Source: an uncultured Eubacteriales bacterium
GTDB taxonomy: Bacteria; Bacillota; Clostridia; Oscillospirales; CAG-382
Reading direction: 5' to 3'
Assembly (NCBI GenBank): GCA_934444645.1
Contig: CAKSCV010000015.1
Coordinates: forward strand, 4,233 to 68,232
DNA: 64,000 nucleotides
This document shows, one piece after another, positions 61,457-64,000 of this stretch. The position numbers and the translations under genes were made by a program. Position 1 is the stretch's first letter. Each line of letters starts with the position of its first letter. The notes under the pieces were generated by a model that worked only from the letters and a program-made list of their open reading frames with translations, was not told the origin of the DNA and did not search any database.

Positions 61457-62491
61457 TTGAATTCAACACCGACAAGGCCGCCGAACCGTTCCGGCCGTCC
61501 GCAAACGCCGCAACCCGGCGTCAAAAAAGCGAGAAAAAAGCGCAAGCTGTCCGAAATGCCCAACGTGCGCAACTTTTTAATTGCCTTTATCGCAGGTCTG
61601 GTGGCCTTCAGCGCTTTTGCATTTGCCGTTCCCGGCTTATTAAAGGGCGATAACTCGCCGAAAAGGCCGGATGTTTCCACGAACACCGATTCGCCCGAAC
61701 AGCCGGGAGGTTCAACCGACACCACGCCTGTGCTTTCCGGAAAGACCTTTACCGCCGTCATCGGCGGCTATGATGCCGAAGGAGAGCTTGACGGACTTCT
61801 CTTTCTCAAAGCCGACAAGGAGAACCGCCGCTTTGTGTTAGCCTCGATTCCGACGTCTTCCGGCTTTGTCATCACCAGCACCGATCCGAACACCAATGTT
61901 ACCTTAAAAACAAGCGTTCGCATCAAGGATATTCCGCACATCAGCCGCGACAGCGAACGCACCTTGCGTATTGTGGACACCGTTCACGCCATCACCGGCA
62001 TGGATATCGATTATTACGCATTCTTCAAAACCGATGCCGCCATCAGCCTGTTTGAAAAAACCGGTGGTCTGTATTACACCGTTCCGCAGGACATGGTGTA
62101 TGTCGGCAGCGGCACGGCGGAGAATCCCGAAATCAATTTGAAAGCCGGCGGTCAGGTGTTGAATGCCCGGCAGATTATCGGCCTTTTGCGTTTTGCCGGT
62201 TATACCACCGACGAGCGCCGCAATGATGCACGGCGCGCCACTTTGCAGGCGGATTTCGTTTCACAGGCACTGACGCAGATCTTAAAAATCGATCCGGATA
62301 AGCTGATAAGCGGTCTTTCGGGCGTGCTTGCCGATTGTGAGACCAACTTCACGGTGGCCGATTTTGCGGAAAATTACGATTTGATCGCCAAATTCGGCGA
62401 ATATCATGAAGCGAATGCCCTTGTTACGGTGGATTTGTCCGATCCGCTCGACTACTCCGCCACACAAAAGCTATTTGAAAGTTACAAATAA
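61457..62491 (+). CDS. LytR-CpsA-Psr (LCP)-like protein, 344 aa
   Basis: Membrane-anchored cell-wall ligase-like protein. A basic Pro-rich cytoplasmic tail (residues 1-36) and one membrane segment (NFLIAFIAGLVAFSAFAFA) precede an extracellular LCP-like domain. LCP proteins attach wall polymers such as teichoic acids to peptidoglycan. Seen: GELDGLLFLKADKE, IDYYAFF, TGGLYYTVPQDM, LKAGGQVLNARQIIGLLRF and DERRNDARRATLQADFV, in the order expected. The conserved SIPRD-type Arg is replaced by SIPTS, so catalysis may be altered. The TTG start at 61457 has AAAGGG 8 nt before it. 40 nt after the mnmM stop. Confidence 0.8.
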   Translation: MNSTPTRPPNRSGRPQTPQPGVKKARKKRKLSEMPNVRNFLIAFIAGLVAFSAFAFAVPGLLKGDNSPKRPDVSTNTDSPEQPGGSTDTTPVLSGKTFTAVIGGYDAEGELDGLLFLKADKENRRFVLASIPTSSGFVITSTDPNTNVTLKTSVRIKDIPHISRDSERTLRIVDTVHAITGMDIDYYAFFKTDAAISLFEKTGGLYYTVPQDMVYVGSGTAENPEINLKAGGQVLNARQIIGLLRFAGYTTDERRNDARRATLQADFVSQALTQILKIDPDKLISGLSGVLADCETNFTVADFAENYDLIAKFGEYHEANALVTVDLSDPLDYSATQKLFESYK

Positions 62492-62504
62492 ACCAAATTT
62501 TCAA

Positions 62505-62557
62505 ACCTCCGTATATATTTTTCCCGGCAAGGTAAAAATATAGCCGGAGGTGTTTTT
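62505..62557 (+). promoter_or_regulatory. Hairpin that buries the ribosome site of the M23 gene
   Basis: ACCTCCG (62505-62511) pairs with CGGAGGT (62545-62551), and TATATTTTT (62514-62522) with AAAAATATA (62534-62542), with a small internal loop and an 11-nt terminal loop. The GGAGG in the 3' arm is the Shine-Dalgarno of the M23 gene, 9 nt before its GTG. A GTTTTTG run follows, so the same stem may act as a terminator for the LCP transcript. Either role would lower M23 expression. Confidence 0.75.
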
Positions 62558-62559
62558 GT

Positions 62560-63525
62560 GTGAAAAATACAAATCATGATGCAAATGAAAATCCTTTTGA
62601 GACAGGCGAAGCCAAGCAAACGCTCGAAAAGCGCAAAAACGATGTGCGAAAGCAGTTAGTCAGCGGCGGCGTATACATTGCGCTTGCCGTTACGGTGGTT
62701 GCGGTAACCGTCAGCACGATCACGGCGACCTTTTCGGGCAAGCCGAAAGAAACGCCTTCGGGCAACAAAACGCTGTATCGTTCGCCGTCGGAGACTTCTG
62801 AAGACAAAAATCCGTCGGAAAACCGGGCAAACCTTCCGACGCCGTCCGGAGGCAAGCGTCTTTCGGCAAACGATTTGACGTTAGACACGCCGGTTTCGGA
62901 TGCGCCGAGCGGTATTGACGCAACCGTCACGCCGGCAGCCGACGCTTCCAAGACCAAAGACGGTGTTGCGGAAAAGCCGAAAGATGGGCCGAAAAGCGAT
63001 ACGCCGCGCGAAGCATCCGAAAATAAAGAGGAAGGCAGCACCGAGACCGCATCCGACAAGCGTACGCCATGCTCCGAAGAGCCGGACGAGCCGACGTTTG
63101 AAATCGGGTACGAAGGCTTTGTGAAGCCATGCTCCGGATTTATCAACAAGGATTATTCGATGGAAGTTCCGGTCTATTCGGCAACCATGTACGACTATCG
63201 CACACACGCCGGCATTGATATTGCCGCAGATCCCGGAACGCCGGTCAAAGCGGTTTCGAGCGGCACTGTCAAAGCGGTTTACGAGGATGTTTTGTACGGA
63301 ACGACGGTTGTCATCGAGCACGCCGACGGCGTGGAGTCGATCTATCAAGGACTTTCGCCGGATCTACCGGTTGAAACGGTGGTCGGGCACACGGTTTTGA
63401 CGGGCGAAGCCATTGCCGGTGTCGGAAACAGTGCGTTATGTGAATCGGCGGAGGCAAGTCATCTGCATTTTGAAATGCACAAGGATGGTGCCGCCGTCGA
63501 TCCGAGCGACTATATTGTCTTTTAA
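62560..63525 (+). CDS. M23 (LytM) peptidase-like protein, SpoIIQ-like, 321 aa
   Basis: Membrane-anchored peptidoglycan-associated protein. One N-terminal membrane segment (GGVYIALAVTVVAVTVSTITA), a long disordered Ser/Pro/Lys/Glu-rich linker (about 65-185), then an M23 domain (about 190-320). The zinc site is complete: H216 and D220 in HAGIDIAADPG, and H301-L-H303 in SHLHFEMHKDG; LytM enzymes cut peptide cross-bridges. Overall architecture resembles clostridial SpoIIQ, which bridges the forespore septum with SpoIIIAH; the complete zinc site fits clostridial rather than Bacillus SpoIIQ. GTG start at 62560 with GGAGG 9 nt before it, inside a hairpin. Naming as spoIIQ is inference. Confidence 0.82.
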   Translation: MKNTNHDANENPFETGEAKQTLEKRKNDVRKQLVSGGVYIALAVTVVAVTVSTITATFSGKPKETPSGNKTLYRSPSETSEDKNPSENRANLPTPSGGKRLSANDLTLDTPVSDAPSGIDATVTPAADASKTKDGVAEKPKDGPKSDTPREASENKEEGSTETASDKRTPCSEEPDEPTFEIGYEGFVKPCSGFINKDYSMEVPVYSATMYDYRTHAGIDIAADPGTPVKAVSSGTVKAVYEDVLYGTTVVIEHADGVESIYQGLSPDLPVETVVGHTVLTGEAIAGVGNSALCESAEASHLHFEMHKDGAAVDPSDYIVF

Positions 63526-63545
63526 GGGAAGCTGACGCCAAGTGA

Positions 63546-63578
63546 AACGGAGCTGCATGGTGCAGCTCCGTTTTTTTT
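63546..63578 (+). terminator. Intrinsic terminator after M23 gene
   Basis: 12-bp stem AACGGAGCTGCA / TGCAGCTCCGTT with a TGG loop and a T-run. Confidence 0.92.
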
Positions 63579-63860
63579 CCTGCTTTTTGCGCTTTCAAAA
63601 AGCAGGAAAAAGCCGCCGCAAGGCGGTGAAAGGATTTAATTTTGTTTATGCGAAGTTGTAGTATTGTGAGCTGAATCGAGGTTTGCAGAACCTCGAGACT
63701 CCCTGAAAAAGGTTTTAATTGTTGCGGTGCGAAGCTGCGGCTGCGGTGTGCTGATTCGAGGTTTGCAGAACCTCGAATCTTCCTGCGAAAGGAACGTTTT
63801 TCGTACTTTTCGCGTGTACGAAAAGTACCAAAAGTACACCAGAGGCTTGCGAGCCTCTGG
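63575..63860. repeat. Hairpin-rich repeat cluster
   Basis: Six further perfect hairpins follow the terminator: 63575-63610 (15-bp stem), 63613-63626 (CCGCC/GGCGG), 63676-63696 and 63754-63778 (two copies of TCGAGGTTTGCAGAACCTCGA, each within a similar 79-80-nt unit starting GCGAAG at 63650 and 63729), 63803-63828 (GTACTTTTCG / CGAAAAGTAC) and 63839-63860 (CCAGAGGCT / AGCCTCTGG). No convincing gene lies here. The pattern looks like a dispersed palindromic repeat family or a MITE remnant. Confidence 0.7.
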
Positions 63861-64000
63861 ACTCCGGGGACGATTCAAAGCTCTGCCGGAAGTGATTTTG
63901 CAGAAATTTCCGGCGACACGAGCCGAAATCGGTTTTGCCCACAAAACGGCGGCGAAAAGGCTTTGAATCGGTGCGAAAGGGTTACCGTAGTGCAGACGCA
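63861..64000. other. Right-edge region without recognised gene
   Basis: Sequence after the repeat cluster up to the window edge; small ORFs here look non-coding. Nothing further is seen. Confidence 0.4.

Noticed and set aside
63727..63966. 79-aa frame in the right-edge repeat cluster
   Set aside because: It reads through several palindromes, has no ribosome site and no family features.
1..64000. Mobile genetic element or defence system
   Set aside because: No integrase, transposase, restriction-modification, toxin-antitoxin or Cas gene was recognised; gene content is chromosomal.

Overview
The window reads as a chromosomal segment of a Gram-positive, low-to-mid GC, probably spore-forming and gut-dwelling member of the Clostridia. 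This rests on S-layer-homology (SLH) anchored exoenzymes, a T-box ahead of pheS, a YtvI-type sporulation permease, a SpoIIQ-like M23 protein, near-consensus sigma-A promoters, AGGAGG-type ribosome sites, and homologues typical of uncultured Oscillospirales/Christensenellales-like bacteria. No phage, IS transposase, CRISPR array, rRNA or tRNA gene was seen. The species-level placement is inference.

Layout. (1) 1-9.3 kb: a 3'-truncated alpha-L-fucosidase, then (reading right to left) an operon of a secreted modular protein (851 aa), a tiny acidic protein (44 aa) and a 1555-aa SLH-anchored GH99/WbsX-like protein, with a divergent AraC regulator. (2) 9.8-13.8 kb: DUF1015 protein and valS. (3) 13.8-23.1 kb: a DeoR repressor divergent from two more large secreted proteins. 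One is a modular adhesin-like protein of 1274 aa and the other a metallophosphoesterase of 976 aa; they share a C-terminal domain with the 851-aa protein. An XRE regulator follows. (4) 23.2-27.9 kb: T-box-controlled pheS, a YitT-like membrane protein, and pheT. (5) 28-34.4 kb: a sialidase-like beta-propeller, a cell-surface protein built from four exact-period (417 nt) PepSY-like repeats plus SLH domains, a cluster of perfect hairpins, and an orphan sugar-binding lipoprotein. (6) 34.5-47.6 kb: homoserine dehydrogenase, YtvI plus a small membrane-anchored protein, a trehalase-like hydrolase, AraC, a DMT transporter, GH36 alpha-galactosidase and carAB. (7) 47.7-58 kb: a second SLH-GH99-like giant (1544 aa) paralogous to the first, then a polysaccharide deacetylase fusion, an ECF pantothenate-type S component with type II pantothenate kinase, and a GH78 rhamnosidase. 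(8) 58-64 kb: Gfo/Idh/MocA oxidoreductase, MATE transporter, MnmM-type methyltransferase, an LCP-like protein, a SpoIIQ-like M23 protein, and a hairpin-rich repeat cluster at the right edge.

How it fits together: housekeeping islands (valS, pheST, carAB, hom) alternate with a glycan-foraging programme. Large surface-displayed proteins (SLH, carbohydrate-binding, InlB-like modules) would bind or cut complex glycans outside the cell. Fucosidase, sialidase-like, alpha-galactosidase, rhamnosidase and trehalase-like enzymes without obvious signal peptides would finish oligosaccharides inside. AraC and DeoR regulators sit divergently at the operons they probably control, with inverted repeats in the shared intergenic regions. 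The least described components are the shared C-terminal domain of the three secreted proteins, the 44-aa acidic protein locked into the first operon, the PepSY-repeat/SLH protein with its two leader mini-ORFs, and the hairpin clusters.
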